Assembly (NCBI GenBank): GCA_015232315.1
Contig: JADFZZ010000029.1
Location: 1-62,887, forward strand
Direction of reading: 5' to 3'
From: SAR324 cluster bacterium
GTDB lineage: Bacteria; SAR324; NAC60-12
Length of the DNA: 62,887 nt
Below the pieces are notes generated by a model that saw only the letters and a program-made list of their open reading frames with translations, had not been told where the DNA came from and searched no databases. Below are positions 53,195 through 62,246 of the stretch, one piece after another. The position numbers were made by a program, and so were the translations under genes. Position 1 is the stretch's first letter; each line of letters starts with the position of its first letter.

Positions 53195-56100
53195 ATGCAT
53201 CAAGACAAAATCTGGCTTCAGCAAATCTATCAACGCACCCTCTCGACCACTGAATGGGCAGACCTTCCGGACTCCTGCAAAACGGAACCTGTGATTGATC
53301 AGGATGCCCAGGCGCTGCTGGAACGCTGGCAAAAACTGGTCATGCTCGGTGAAGCGCCTCAGGGTGCGTTTGACGCTCGGCTTGAACAGCTTGGCTTGAC
53401 TCATGAAACCGCCTTGAAGCGACTCGGTATACGCACACTGTCCCCTGAGGTTCCGCTGGCAGAATGGCTTGAATTACTGGGAGATGTGTTAGATCAGGAC
53501 AACTTTGACAAAAGTTTGTTTGATGTCGGACGCCTGAATCAGTACTCAGAAGAAGAAATCAAAGTGCTTGGCACTGACAAACGGCCTGTTTTTGCGGAGT
53601 GCTTCTTTCCATGGCTCCAGGTTGCCGGGAACCGGATTGCTGTGAAACATCCTGACTGGGATCAATGGCTCTCGGAGGAAGCACGATACCAGATCATGCG
53701 CTATCTTTTGTTCCGTTTGTCCGGTCTGGCATCACGCACGTTTTCCTACGAAATCAAACGACAGCAGTCTCAACTCAAAGTCGGGGGCGAAACCGCGGAA
53801 GCACGCTATGAGTACTACATGACTCAGGTTCTGGGAAAACTGGAGGGGCAAAAAAAACTTTTTGAACAATATCCTGTGCTGGCCCGTCTGCTTGCCACCA
53901 GTACGCTGTTGTTTCTGAATCATTTTGAGGAATTGCTCACACGCTGGAAAGCGGATTATTCAGCAGTGCTTAAACATTTTAAATTTTCAGCGAAAACACC
54001 TTGCATCAAACACATCATCATGGGGCTTTCTGATCCTCATAATGGTGGAAAAACTGTTTGTTTTATTGATTTCGGCACACACAACCGAATCGTGTACAAG
54101 CCCCGCTCCATGAAAACCGATGAGGCGTTTTATCAACTGGAGGAGTGGATCAACAAAGCCAATCAACTTCCGGCGTTGAAAACACTGAAATTGCTGGCAC
54201 GAAAAAATTATGGCTGGTGTGAATTTGTGAAATCTCAGGAATGCGTTTCAGAAACTCAGGTCGCCAATTATTATGCCCGACAGGGAATCCATCTGGCCTT
54301 GTTTTATTTCTTGTGCGGGATTGATTTTCATCATCAGAACTTTATCGCTCACGGTGAGTTTCCTGTACCCATTGACCTCGAAGGGCTTTGTGCTCCGGGG
54401 ATGCATGTCATGCCGCCTCATTCCTCCTGGATGCCTTCCAGCTATCAGTTGCTGGATTTTTCCCTGGTCGCGACTACCATGCTTCCGCGCTGGCGTGCCG
54501 GCGATTATGACCGTGCCCTGTATCTGGATTCTGGCATTGATGGTTCCGGAAGCCGATTGGCTCCACTCAAACGTCCCAAATGGTATGATCTGCGTAAGGA
54601 CACTCTGCGTCTTGGCTGGGATTATTCTCCGGGATCAGGCAATGAATCCCGTCCGTCATTCAATGGGAAATCACATTCTGTTCAGGAGCATATTCCTGAA
54701 TTATTAAATGGTTTTGAGCAGGCATACCGGTTTATTTTAGAGCATAAACAATTTCTGCTGAAATCTGGCAGTCCACTTTCCAAATTTAAAAATGTGACCA
54801 GCCGCTGGTTGAACCGTGATACCCAGATTTATTATGACCTGCTGTTCTGGGCCAGTGCGCCCGATCAACTGGTATCAGGACTCAAATATGACATTGCCCT
54901 GGAAATGATGGCTCATACCGCGCCAGTTCTCGGGAATCGGGTTTCGTTAATGGATGACGAGAAACAAAGCTTATGGAAACAGGACATCCCGGTTTATTAT
55001 GCGGTGGCATCTCAACGGCGCTTGATTTCAGGTTCAGGCCGTCAGTTTCCCGGTGCCTTGACCCGCGGGTGTTTTTCTCAAATCTGTCAGCGCCTGAAAC
55101 AGGCCGGCGAAGAAGACATGAACTGGCAGAAACAACTCGTGAAAGGATCGTTTGCCCTTGCGTTGCAGGCTGAAACGCCTCCCCCCGCGGTGATGACCGG
55201 ACCCGGTGCCGAAAACAAAGCCCTTGAATCCAGATTTCTGGATTATGCCGTCCGCATTGGCAAGGCGCTGGAAGCACAGGCGCTGGAAAGTCGGGGCGGC
55301 CATTGCTGGCTGGGCTTACAACGACTTTCGCAGGCAACAGGATATGTGGAATATGTACGGCTGGTTCCCTGGCTGTATTCAGGAACCTCGGGCATTGCGG
55401 TGTTTCTCATGAATCTGTATCGTGCCACCAATGAAAACCGCTTCAGGGATTTGGCGGTTTCCGCACTGAATTACGGAAATCATGCCCTGCAATGGACGAT
55501 TGATCATGGCGGTACCTCACAAATTCCGCTTTCCGGTTTCAATGGACTTGGGTCTGTCATATACACCCTGACCGAGGCTGGAAGATTATCGGGGCAACAG
55601 GATTTTACCCGGCAGGCATTCCGGTTGAGTGAATTGATCAATGAAGCCATGATTGAGAAAACGCAGGATCCGGATGTTTTGAATGGTTCGTCAGGGACCT
55701 TGCTGGCTTTGATACACCTCTATCACCATCATCCAGCCCCTTCTTTGCGGATGTTGATGGCGTCCCTTGTCAAAAACATCCTTGCCCGACAAACCGGGGA
55801 TGGCGACACGGCAGGATGGATTGTTCCCATCAACACAAGACCTCTGCTGGGAATGGCGCATGGGGCTTCAGGCATCGCCTATGCCTTGTCCAGATATTAC
55901 GCGTTGACCCATGAAGAAACTGTAAAAAATTCCATCATGCGTGGCTTGGCCTATGAACAACAACATTTTTCAGAGTCTTATCAGGACTGGCCAAATCTTC
56001 AGGCGCCTCCGGGACAATTACATTTCATGACAGGCTGGTGTGCCGGTGCTCCCGGAGCCGGTCTGGCACGCTTGGGGATGCTTGAGGCCTTTCCAGCTCA

Positions 56101-56434
56101 TGAGGGCCTTCAAAACCAGCTACGGTCAGCGGTCACAACCACCATTCGTTATTTGCGCCAACCTTGCGATCACCTTTGCTGTGGCGATACCTCCAGAATC
56201 ATTTTATTGATGGAAGCCGGAAAAATGTTGGCGAATGATTCCTGGAAAAATCAGGGCGAACAGACGCTTGCCAGCATGATGGCATTCTATGAAAAAGAGG
56301 GCTATCTGCGGCTTCAGAATTTTTTTGACAAATGGATCATTCCAGATTTGATGATAGGCATTTCAGGAGTCGGCATGGCTTTGCTTCAGGCCTGTATGCC
56401 TGAAAATATTTCAAGAGTTCTAATGCTGAAGTAA
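53195..56434 (+). CDS. Class II lanthipeptide synthetase LanM, CCG type
   Basis: 1079 residues. The N-terminal dehydratase domain (DUF4135, ~190-560) shows LSDPHNGGK, YKPRSM (~300) and DFHHQN..PIDLE (~376-395), residues used to phosphorylate and eliminate Ser/Thr. The C-terminal LanC-like cyclase (~690-1075) has MAHGASGIAY, GWCAGAPG (~947) and CCGD (~993). The zinc site is thus of the Cys-Cys-Cys (CCG) kind known from substrate-tolerant ProcM-like enzymes. No precursor peptide or LanT transporter/protease is recognisable nearby. An unknown 705-residue gene follows after 73 bp. Confidence 0.93.
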   Translation: MHQDKIWLQQIYQRTLSTTEWADLPDSCKTEPVIDQDAQALLERWQKLVMLGEAPQGAFDARLEQLGLTHETALKRLGIRTLSPEVPLAEWLELLGDVLDQDNFDKSLFDVGRLNQYSEEEIKVLGTDKRPVFAECFFPWLQVAGNRIAVKHPDWDQWLSEEARYQIMRYLLFRLSGLASRTFSYEIKRQQSQLKVGGETAEARYEYYMTQVLGKLEGQKKLFEQYPVLARLLATSTLLFLNHFEELLTRWKADYSAVLKHFKFSAKTPCIKHIIMGLSDPHNGGKTVCFIDFGTHNRIVYKPRSMKTDEAFYQLEEWINKANQLPALKTLKLLARKNYGWCEFVKSQECVSETQVANYYARQGIHLALFYFLCGIDFHHQNFIAHGEFPVPIDLEGLCAPGMHVMPPHSSWMPSSYQLLDFSLVATTMLPRWRAGDYDRALYLDSGIDGSGSRLAPLKRPKWYDLRKDTLRLGWDYSPGSGNESRPSFNGKSHSVQEHIPELLNGFEQAYRFILEHKQFLLKSGSPLSKFKNVTSRWLNRDTQIYYDLLFWASAPDQLVSGLKYDIALEMMAHTAPVLGNRVSLMDDEKQSLWKQDIPVYYAVASQRRLISGSGRQFPGALTRGCFSQICQRLKQAGEEDMNWQKQLVKGSFALALQAETPPPAVMTGPGAENKALESRFLDYAVRIGKALEAQALESRGGHCWLGLQRLSQATGYVEYVRLVPWLYSGTSGIAVFLMNLYRATNENRFRDLAVSALNYGNHALQWTIDHGGTSQIPLSGFNGLGSVIYTLTEAGRLSGQQDFTRQAFRLSELINEAMIEKTQDPDVLNGSSGTLLALIHLYHHHPAPSLRMLMASLVKNILARQTGDGDTAGWIVPINTRPLLGMAHGASGIAYALSRYYALTHEETVKNSIMRGLAYEQQHFSESYQDWPNLQAPPGQLHFMTGWCAGAPGAGLARLGMLEAFPAHEGLQNQLRSAVTTTIRYLRQPCDHLCCGDTSRIILLMEAGKMLANDSWKNQGEQTLASMMAFYEKEGYLRLQNFFDKWIIPDLMIGISGVGMALLQACMPENISRVLMLK

Positions 56435-56507
56435 CACGGGGAAGGGCATGATAATTGCTCACCCATGAACTTCGATTCATAAATCTTGATCCTCTTGATA
56501 CGGGAAT

Positions 56508-58625
56508 ATGTCCTTTAAAAACGCGTTGTCAGAAAAATTACAGAATAATTCTGTTTATCAACAGAATCTGGAGGCGATTGAGCTTGAAGCCAAAATTTTT
56601 CTAAAACTTCCCAGTGATTTGCTGAAAGTGTTTCAGACGCCCCTCAAGGAAAGATTTCAGAAACTCCAACTCAGCCCGAAAATCGAATTGCAAACTTCAG
56701 AACCTGAAACTGTTTCCTCCAGCACCCTGGAATACCATGTTCAGTTCGACCTGGCTCATTCCGATAAAAATCCACAACAGACTGATCTCAACATCAAGGG
56801 ACTGCCGGAACCTGCCAGAAGAAATCCGTTCAAACGGGATCAAAACGTGCTGACCGATCTGGAAAAACGTGTCATCGAACTCTCCAGAATCCTGACAGCC
56901 AGCTATAAAAATCCAAGGATGAAAACCCTGATCCATCAGTTCCAGAATTTGAGAGAGATTCATTGGAAAATTGATCATCTCAATGAGCAGATTCTCTCTC
57001 TGGACAAGAAAATTCACGCGATCGACAGGCCTTATCACCATGCGCTGAGTTACATCCTGATTGAAAGCATTGAGCGTTTGACCGGGGTACTTTCCCTGGA
57101 AGATATCATGAAACGCCTGATGAAAATTCTCATCATTGACGATCAGGGAAACCGCACCCTTGAGGGACTGGATACGTTGGGCTTCAATAAAAAATATCTG
57201 ACCGCCATCAGAATCAACGATTTGAATACCCATTATCAGGAATATTTCAGGGAAAACCTTGCCAAGGGAATTTCCTATGAAAAATTAAACATGAACCGGT
57301 TTTTAATGGAGGGAGAGTTTTTTAATCAGTTTGATATTGTGCTGATCAATCTATGGCACCCCAAAAAAGACATGTTACCGATCCATGTCCGACTCCGTAA
57401 AAAAACCACTTTGAGCAAGAAAGAAGAAACCGTTCTGGGAAAAAATCCTGAGAAACAGGCAAAGGAAATATACTTGAAGGAGCAGAAATGTCTGCAACTC
57501 AAAAAACAGTTGGCAGATGTTCTTCAGCAACTGAAACAATTTGAAAACGGCAAGGTTACGGCCAATGAAAACGAATACCAAAGTTTGGAAAATAAACGGA
57601 AGCGGCTCCATATTGCCCTGCAAAATGAGAAAAACAAATTGAAACAGATTCATCCTCAAACAAAAACACGGGACAAGGTCATTCTCTATGTGAGGGGGTT
57701 GTTCAAAACCTTTCAGAATCGTCAGACCTGGAAAGACAATCTTGAAGATCAGATTTATAAGTTATCCGGCTTCAAAGCGCTGAAACGGTTTTTTGTTTCA
57801 GACCAGCATCTCAGTTTTTATGACCTCCAGCAAATGGCAAAACTTGCCGTTCACAGACATCCGCTCGAAAATAATAAAGCGCATCTGGAAGAAACCCGAA
57901 AACAACTTGAAGAACGGATGGCTCAATACGCCAAAACCAATAATCTGGTTGATGAAAATTCAAAGCATTCTCCCGTGGAGCAATTTCTGGCGGATTATCT
58001 GGAATATAATCTGCTGGGATGTTGTGTGGCCCACCTGCATCAGTTTGTGTATTCGTATCCCGGAGGATATTTTACGGCGAGGGGGATCACCCCTGAAGAC
58101 TGGAATCCCTTGTTTTTGAATGGAATCAATATCTGTATTGTCACCAAAGAAAAAAACCTGCCTTTAGGAATTTTGAGAAATTTTTTCAGCATTGACGCCA
58201 AAAAACAGGAACGAATTCTTTTTCGGGAAGAACTTCCAGACCTTGACGCGTTTCTGAAACAGGAATTTCAGTTTCTCATTGTGGATTGCAATGCGTTCAC
58301 CTTCAATCAGTTGGTAGAATGTCTGCTGGCTCGGAAAAAAATCATAAACACACACATTCCAGTGCTTCTTTTCAATCTGGACACCCGGACCCTGCAACTC
58401 AAAGAAATGCTCAAACTCCAGCTTTTGATCGGTGTCACCCAAACTTCCAGTGGCATACAAACCATGAAAACACCCCCGTTTGAAATCCGCACGTTACTGG
58501 ATGAACGTCAAATGGATGAAGTATTGCCCGTGTTGCTTGGTATTCCCACACAAGCCGGCGAGAATGTCGCCGATAAAAAAGATTCATCATCCGGTAAAAA
58601 AGACACAACGATCATAATGGTTTAG
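56508..58625 (+). CDS. Unknown 705-residue protein downstream of LanM
   Basis: No family recognised. There is no signal peptide or membrane helix. It has a Lys/Gln/Glu-rich central coiled coil (~300-400), a receiver-like start MKILIIDDQGNRTLEGLDTLGF (~205-225) followed by FDIVLINLW, and a second alpha/beta-looking part (~520-680: INICIVTKEK, FLIVDCNAF, IPVLLFNLD). These could be two degenerate receiver-type folds (inference). The C-terminal tail is Ser/Lys/Asp rich. Close spacing behind LanM (73 bp) suggests co-transcription. It could be a signalling adaptor unrelated to lanthipeptides. Confidence 0.75.
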   Translation: MSFKNALSEKLQNNSVYQQNLEAIELEAKIFLKLPSDLLKVFQTPLKERFQKLQLSPKIELQTSEPETVSSSTLEYHVQFDLAHSDKNPQQTDLNIKGLPEPARRNPFKRDQNVLTDLEKRVIELSRILTASYKNPRMKTLIHQFQNLREIHWKIDHLNEQILSLDKKIHAIDRPYHHALSYILIESIERLTGVLSLEDIMKRLMKILIIDDQGNRTLEGLDTLGFNKKYLTAIRINDLNTHYQEYFRENLAKGISYEKLNMNRFLMEGEFFNQFDIVLINLWHPKKDMLPIHVRLRKKTTLSKKEETVLGKNPEKQAKEIYLKEQKCLQLKKQLADVLQQLKQFENGKVTANENEYQSLENKRKRLHIALQNEKNKLKQIHPQTKTRDKVILYVRGLFKTFQNRQTWKDNLEDQIYKLSGFKALKRFFVSDQHLSFYDLQQMAKLAVHRHPLENNKAHLEETRKQLEERMAQYAKTNNLVDENSKHSPVEQFLADYLEYNLLGCCVAHLHQFVYSYPGGYFTARGITPEDWNPLFLNGINICIVTKEKNLPLGILRNFFSIDAKKQERILFREELPDLDAFLKQEFQFLIVDCNAFTFNQLVECLLARKKIINTHIPVLLFNLDTRTLQLKEMLKLQLLIGVTQTSSGIQTMKTPPFEIRTLLDERQMDEVLPVLLGIPTQAGENVADKKDSSSGKKDTTIIMV

Positions 58626-58669
58626 GGATTATTTTTCGGGGTTGATCAAAATTTTGGCCAGAACACGTA

Positions 58670-58950
58670 GGGGCGAACCTGTGTGTTCGCCCTGCTCCCA
58701 ATGTCGTCAACTTTAGGACGTCCCTGCGAGAAAATCCCCCTTTTCAAAGGGGGCATGGGGGATTTAACGATCAGAATCACATCCCCCTAACCCCCTTAAA
58801 CCAAGGGGGAATTGGTACACAGCATCATTCAGAATGCTTAAGTTGATGACATTGGCCCTGCTCCAGGGCAGACCACAGGTCTGCCCCTACAGTACAAAAC
58901 CCAAATCGGGAAACGCATCAAATATTCGATTTTGATACATGGCCGAAAAT
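58670..58950. repeat. Dispersed repeat interrupted by a family-1 element
   Basis: gggcgaacctgtgtgttcgccctgctcc | agggcagaccacaggtctgcccctacagtacaaaacccaaatcggg... matches 47512-48000 and, in part, 39083. It fills the gap between the 705-residue gene and the pentapeptide gene. Confidence 0.7.
58698..58854 (+). mobile_element. Family-1 MITE-like element, copy F
   Basis: 157 bp with a perfect 10-bp target duplication GCCCTGCTCC (58688-58697 and 58855-58864), in the same target as copy E but with the opposite core orientation. Confidence 0.9.
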
Positions 58951-59000
58951 ATGATCAAGCACTATGTTTTCTTTTTAACGATCCTTCAGCAGGTGAAACT

Positions 59001-59921
59001 ATGTATGCATTCAGAATCATGATTTTGTGGACATGTGGCATGTTGGTGGCATCAGCGCTCTGGGGCTATGATGTGCAACATTGGGCCAAACTGGCCAAAG
59101 AAGGGAATTGTGAAAAATGTGATCTGGTCAAGGCCAATTTTTTTGACGCAAAACTCAGGGGTTCCGTGTTGAACGGCTCAAAAATGAGTCAATCCAATTT
59201 TCAAAAAGCCAATCTGGAAAACAGTAAGTTTTTGAAAACAGATCTGCGGGGTGCGGATTTGAGCCAAACCAATTTGCGTGGGGCTGATTTTTCCGGAGCT
59301 GATCTGGGCAATGCCAATCTAACCCATGCTGATTTGAGCGGAGCTAAATTCACGGGGGCCAATCTTTCCGGAGCCAATCTTAAGGAAACACAATTGATGG
59401 AAGCCGATTTTTCACAGGCTAATCTTGTTGATGCGGATCTGTCAGGTTCTCTCGTCATCAGAACCAATTTTTATAAATCAGTCATGACCAATGCCCGTTT
59501 AACAGGAAGTGATGCCTATCGGGCCAATTTCACCGAGGCTGTCCTTGATCATTTTCAGGGACGCTCGAGTGTGTTCTATCGAGCTAATTTCACTCGGACA
59601 AGACTGCTTGAGGCTCAACTGGAAGGCGCGGAACTGGGAAAAGCCGATTTTGAAGAGGCCGATCTGTCTCAAGCAAATCTCTCTGGTGCGGATCTCTCAG
59701 GAACTCAATTCATTCGGGCAAGACTATACCGAACCCGATTGGAAAAAGCCCAACTGGTTCATACAAATTTTTCAGAAGCGAATCTGGAAGGGGCTGATCT
59801 GTTTGGATCCCAGATACAATCCATTATTACGGAAAAGACGAAATTAGATCGGGTTATCTGGGAAAATGGACAGGTGTGCGTTGAAGGGTCTGTTGGAAAA
59901 TGTGTTCCCGTTCTACGTTGA
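59001..59921 (+). CDS. Exported pentapeptide-repeat protein
   Basis: 306 residues from the ATG at 59001 (AGGTG 6 nt upstream; a longer frame from 58932 is poor). The signal peptide (1-~20, FRIMILWTCGMLVASALWG) is followed by a short EGNCEKCDL segment and about forty pentapeptide units of A(D/N)LxG/xF type (~40-290). These form a right-handed quadrilateral beta-helix. Exported members are structural or binding proteins; the function here is unknown. The CEKC motif before the repeats might be a disulfide cap. Confidence 0.88.
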   Translation: MYAFRIMILWTCGMLVASALWGYDVQHWAKLAKEGNCEKCDLVKANFFDAKLRGSVLNGSKMSQSNFQKANLENSKFLKTDLRGADLSQTNLRGADFSGADLGNANLTHADLSGAKFTGANLSGANLKETQLMEADFSQANLVDADLSGSLVIRTNFYKSVMTNARLTGSDAYRANFTEAVLDHFQGRSSVFYRANFTRTRLLEAQLEGAELGKADFEEADLSQANLSGADLSGTQFIRARLYRTRLEKAQLVHTNFSEANLEGADLFGSQIQSIITEKTKLDRVIWENGQVCVEGSVGKCVPVLR

Positions 59922-60050
59922 ATGACAGGAACACAGCAGAATACAATTCAGGAGCAGAGTGAATGTCAGTGTCTCACCCCTGCTGAAACAGACTTCCAGA
60001 AAGTTTTTGACCGATCACGTTTTCAGCCCTTCATCAAAAAACGGGGAGGC

Positions 60051-61415
60051 TTACCGCAAGATCCATACAGAAAATTTGCGGCCTTTGATTTTTCCATTCT
60101 TGAGACTGGAACAGGCGTGATCAATCATATTGCGGTCAATCGCCACATAACTTTGACGATCATAGATGTCGATTTTACCGATATGTCTGGCCTCAATTCC
60201 GGCCTCGCCTGTCAATGCGCCAAGAATATCTCCCGGGCGCACCTTGTCTTTTTTCCCGCCTTCAATAACCAGCGTGAGGTTCGGGGCTTTCATGCGGAAA
60301 TTTTCAGTTTCTTCAAGGATCTCAGCAGTTTCAAAAATGCGCGTTTCATTACGGTATTCCTCCGCGTCACTACCTGAGAACAGGGTGACTGCCAGACCTT
60401 CTTTTCCGGCACGACCTGTTCGACCGATCCGATGGGTATAGGTTGAAAGATCTTGAGGCATATCGTAGTTAAGCACCATGCCAAGTTCTTCGATGTGCAG
60501 TCCCCTTGCCGCAACATCCGTCGCAACCAGCACCGGGCAACTCCGATTGGCAAACTGCATCAGCACATCGTTGCGGTCATACTGTTCCAAATCACCATGA
60601 ATGGCCAAGGCGTCAATACCCTTTTTATACAGATTATCGGCAATCTCTTGTGATCCCAGTTTGGTCATGCTGAACACAAGCACATTTTCAGGTTGGTGAT
60701 GGGCCAATATTTTGATGAGTGTCGCAAGCTTCTCCTCCGGATCCACCTCATAGAAATATTCAGTAATTTTATTGGCACTTTCCTCAGCGATCGTCTGAAT
60801 CGGGACAGCGTTTTTTTGAATGGAAGCGCTTAATTCCAAAATGTCCTCGGTATATGTGGCCGAGAAAAGCAGGGTTTGACGATTGGTTGGCGCATAAGTA
60901 ATGATTTTATTGATCTCTTCAATAAATCCCAGATCGAGCATACGGTGTGCTTCATCAATGACGAGGACATCCAAAACCGCTAATGAGAGCGAGCCTTTAT
61001 CGAGGTGTTTCAGGATTCGTCCGGGTGTGCCTACAACGATATGGGCTTCGTGGCGTAAGGATTCACATTGCTTGCCAAAAGAGGCACCACCGCATATTGT
61101 TAAAATTTTGATATTGCTGGTGAACCTTGCCAGCCGGCGTAACTCTTTGGATACCTGTTCCGCCAACTCACGGGTCGGACATAATATCAGGGATTGAACC
61201 GCCCATTTTTTTACATCCAGCCTTTCCAGGGCGCCAATTCCAAACGCTGCCGTTTTGCCGCTTCCTGTCTTTGCCTGTGCGATAACATCGCGTTTTTGTA
61301 AAATATGCGGCAGGCTTTGAGCCTGCACAGGTGTCATGGTCTGAAACCCGAGTTCATTGATGTTGCGCAGCATGGGTTTTGATAGGGGTAAGTTTGAAAA
61401 ATTGTAAAGGTTCAT
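60051..61415 (-). CDS. dbpA: DbpA-like ATP-dependent RNA helicase
   Basis: 454 residues. Q motif (GFQTMTPVQAQSLP), Walker A AKTGSGKT (~47-54), PTRELAEQV, GTPGR, motif II, SAT, and motif VI HRIGRTGRAG are intact. The C-terminal ~75 residues (KVRPGDILGALTGEAGIEARHIGKIDI) are the DbpA RNA-binding domain that targets 23S rRNA helix 92 in known members. Motif II reads DEAH rather than DEAD. It is a ribosome-assembly helicase of the cytosol. Monocistronic and convergent with the pentapeptide gene. Confidence 0.92.
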   Translation of the reverse strand: MNLYNFSNLPLSKPMLRNINELGFQTMTPVQAQSLPHILQKRDVIAQAKTGSGKTAAFGIGALERLDVKKWAVQSLILCPTRELAEQVSKELRRLARFTSNIKILTICGGASFGKQCESLRHEAHIVVGTPGRILKHLDKGSLSLAVLDVLVIDEAHRMLDLGFIEEINKIITYAPTNRQTLLFSATYTEDILELSASIQKNAVPIQTIAEESANKITEYFYEVDPEEKLATLIKILAHHQPENVLVFSMTKLGSQEIADNLYKKGIDALAIHGDLEQYDRNDVLMQFANRSCPVLVATDVAARGLHIEELGMVLNYDMPQDLSTYTHRIGRTGRAGKEGLAVTLFSGSDAEEYRNETRIFETAEILEETENFRMKAPNLTLVIEGGKKDKVRPGDILGALTGEAGIEARHIGKIDIYDRQSYVAIDRNMIDHACSSLKNGKIKGRKFSVWILR

Positions 61416-61631
61416 CTTTTATATTCAACAAGGGGTTGTAGCTTTATAGTGATTAAGCCGGAAATTATGAGGGGACTGATGCTTTCAAAATGAGGTTTTG
61501 AAGGGCTTGTACTGCTTGTTTTTTCACATCATGGATGGATTCCCTTCAATTGAACGAATTTCTTTCAAGAAGTAGGTCTTTCAATTGAGTGTCTCAAACT
61601 CATTTGTTGGAATGATGGTTTTTTCTTGGGA

Positions 61632-62024
61632 TCATGGAAATAGTTCAGTGATTTTTGCCAGAAGTTGTTCCTCTGTAAATGGTTTAACCAGAAACTTGCT
61701 GACACCAACCCTTGCAGCTTCTTTAATATTTTCAAGTTTTGCTTCCGCGGTCACCATCAATATGGGAATATCTTTTAACTTTGAGCTGGCTTTCATCGCC
61801 TGTACAACCTCGATTCCGCTCATTTTGGGCATATTCCAATCCATAATGACTAAACCGAATTTGTCATTTTCGCTATGCAGTTTCAGTTTAGTGATGGCGG
61901 CGATCCCATTTTCAGCTTCGGTGAATCTTTTGAAGCCTATTTTTCGTAAGAGATTCATCATGATTCGTCGCATTTGGGGGAAGTCATCAACAACCAAGAC
62001 GGAAATATTGAAATCAATTGGCAT
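61632..62024 (-). CDS. cheY: CheY-type single-domain response regulator
   Basis: 130 residues, receiver only. The acidic pair VDDF, acceptor Asp in LVIMDWNMPKMSG, T in MVTAEA and the terminal FLVKPF lysine are present, with the MDWNMP sequence characteristic of flagellar CheY. It would bind the flagellar switch when phosphorylated and be reset by the CheZ encoded at 23 kb. No cheA, cheW or receptor gene lies alongside. Confidence 0.9.
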   Translation of the reverse strand: MPIDFNISVLVVDDFPQMRRIMMNLLRKIGFKRFTEAENGIAAITKLKLHSENDKFGLVIMDWNMPKMSGIEVVQAMKASSKLKDIPILMVTAEAKLENIKEAARVGVSKFLVKPFTEEQLLAKITELFP

Positions 62025-62246
62025 AATTCATATCCAGGTTTAAAGTTTTATTTCAGATCTGGAATGAAGGATATTGGCTGTTTGTTCAAGCTTCGGATGA
62101 TTTTATCTTCTTGAACAAACTGAATATCCTCATTTCATCAGTGTGAGTATCTTCTTCTGGATATAATAAAAAATTCGTATTGGTAAGCGTTTTTTGCGAG
62201 AAGATTTTGCTCGCAGTCAAATGGTGCAACCAGACCGGGGAAGGTT

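Noticed and set aside
53097-53294. Possible lanthipeptide precursor frame just upstream of LanM
   Set aside because: It overlaps the LanM start by 100 bp in another frame, lacks a leader cleavage motif and lacks a good ribosome site.
59922-60377. Plus-strand frame after the pentapeptide gene
   Set aside because: Most of it is antisense to the DbpA coding region and the short unique part shows no protein-like features or ribosome site.
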